DNA of 5,776 nucleotides from Deltaproteobacteria bacterium UBA5329 (GTDB taxonomy: Bacteria > Desulfobacterota > Syntrophorhabdia > Syntrophorhabdales > Syntrophorhabdaceae), in NCBI GenBank assembly GCA_002408185.1, contig DHQV01000014.1, forward strand, positions 15,377 to 21,152. Direction: 5' to 3'. Within the stretch, counting starts at the first letter, position 1, and each line of letters begins with the position of its first letter. Positions 5,285 through 5,776 of the stretch are shown here, one piece after another. Both the position numbers and the translations under genes were made by a program. The notes below the pieces were generated by a model. That model worked only from the letters and a program-made list of their open reading frames with translations, was not told where the DNA came from and searched no databases.

Positions 5285-5776
5285 GAAAAAGATCAAAACC
5301 ATCAAAATTGATGCCGACAAATGCAACGGCTGCCGCGGATGCGAGATAGTATGTTCCGCATTCCACTCCACACCGAGGTACAGCGGCATTAATCCGGCCA
5401 GGTCCCGCATCCAGATAATCCGGCATCCCTTAAAAGATATCTGGCTCCCGGTATTTGCGGGCGAGTACACCCCGGCAGAGTGCATGGGCAGAGACACATA
5501 CGTCATCGACGGCAAGGAATACGACGAATGTACGTTCTGCCGTGCGACGTGTCCGTCGCGGGATATATTCAAGGAGCCCGACTCAGGCCTCCCGCTCAAG
5601 TGTGACATGTGCGAGGATGATCCTCCCCGGGAAAAGCCGGTGTGCGTCGAATGGTGCCTCAATGAGGTTTTGACGTACGAGGAAAGGGAAGAGGAAGTCG
5701 AAGAAAGCCAGGAAGCGCAGGATGTCGAGATCGGCCTTCAGGCAATGATGGACAAGTACGGCATGGACAAGATCGC
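5271..5776 (+). CDS. bamC: Benzoyl-CoA reductase iron-sulfur subunit BamC, 3'-truncated by the window
   Basis: The frame starts at the ATG at 5271, 14 bp inside bamB, and is open to the right edge: 168 full codons, so probably only the last several residues are missing. It is a ferredoxin-like electron-transfer protein of the DmsB/NrfC type. Twelve cysteines fall in three groups, enough for three [4Fe-4S] clusters: Cys18/21/24/28 (CxxCxxCxxxC), Cys71 with Cys87/90/94, and Cys111/114/125/129. YVIDGKEYDEC (77-87) and the EPDSGLPLKCDMC stretch (102-114) match what I recall of Geobacter BamC. A charged Glu-rich segment follows (137-149). BamC binds BamB and relays electrons to its cluster; in characterised bacteria the donors are BamDEFGHI, whose genes would be expected immediately downstream. 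There is no signal peptide, so it is cytoplasmic. Confidence 0.93.
   Translation, partial: MAKIKKKIKTIKIDADKCNGCRGCEIVCSAFHSTPRYSGINPARSRIQIIRHPLKDIWLPVFAGEYTPAECMGRDTYVIDGKEYDECTFCRATCPSRDIFKEPDSGLPLKCDMCEDDPPREKPVCVEWCLNEVLTYEEREEEVEESQEAQDVEIGLQAMMDKYGMDKI

Noticed and set aside
5147..5662. Minus-strand ORF of 171 codons across the bamB/bamC junction
   Set aside because: It is antisense to BamC cysteine motifs that are clearly under protein-level conservation; it is a shadow.

Overview
The window looks like a piece of the genome of an anaerobic, aromatic-compound-degrading Gram-negative bacterium, most plausibly a Desulfobacterota/Deltaproteobacteria-type organism (Geobacter-, Syntrophorhabdus- or sulfate-reducer-like). 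This rests on two points. The right end carries a recognisable bamB-bamC pair, encoding the tungsten and iron-sulfur subunits of class II (ATP-independent) benzoyl-CoA reductase. The left end encodes an exported beta-barrel/porin-like protein, which implies an outer membrane. The lineage is an inference from gene content, not from a marker gene.

Layout, left to right. (1) Positions 1-430, minus strand: N-terminal part of a secreted porin-like outer-membrane protein, running off the left edge. (2) 431-666: a very AT-rich divergent intergenic region with a candidate promoter for each side and two inverted repeats, one a perfect 14-bp palindrome. (3) 667-1770, plus strand: a radical SAM protein with a C-terminal SPASM domain, with all expected cluster cysteines present. 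(4) 1778-3013, minus strand: MoeA, the molybdopterin molybdotransferase (Mo/W insertase), convergent with the radical SAM gene and only 7 bp from it. (5) 3014-3295: a second divergent control region. It carries a consensus TTGACA / TGA-TATAAT promoter facing bamB, a weaker promoter facing moeA and several small dyads. (6) 3296-5284, plus strand: BamB. (7) 5271 to the right edge, plus strand: BamC, overlapping bamB by 14 bp and cut by the window end.

How the genes fit together: BamB carries a tungsten-bis-pyranopterin cofactor and a [4Fe-4S] cluster and reduces the aromatic ring of benzoyl-CoA (or a close analogue). BamC carries three further [4Fe-4S] clusters and passes electrons to it; the remaining bamD-I electron-input genes would be expected to the right of the window. 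MoeA performs the final metal insertion into the pterin cofactor, so its divergent placement next to bamB suggests a locally dedicated cofactor-maturation gene. The radical SAM/SPASM protein has no assigned substrate. It may be a maturase linked to the tungstoenzyme or a peptide-modifying enzyme, and it is the least explained gene here. No mobile element, CRISPR array, tRNA or rRNA was seen.
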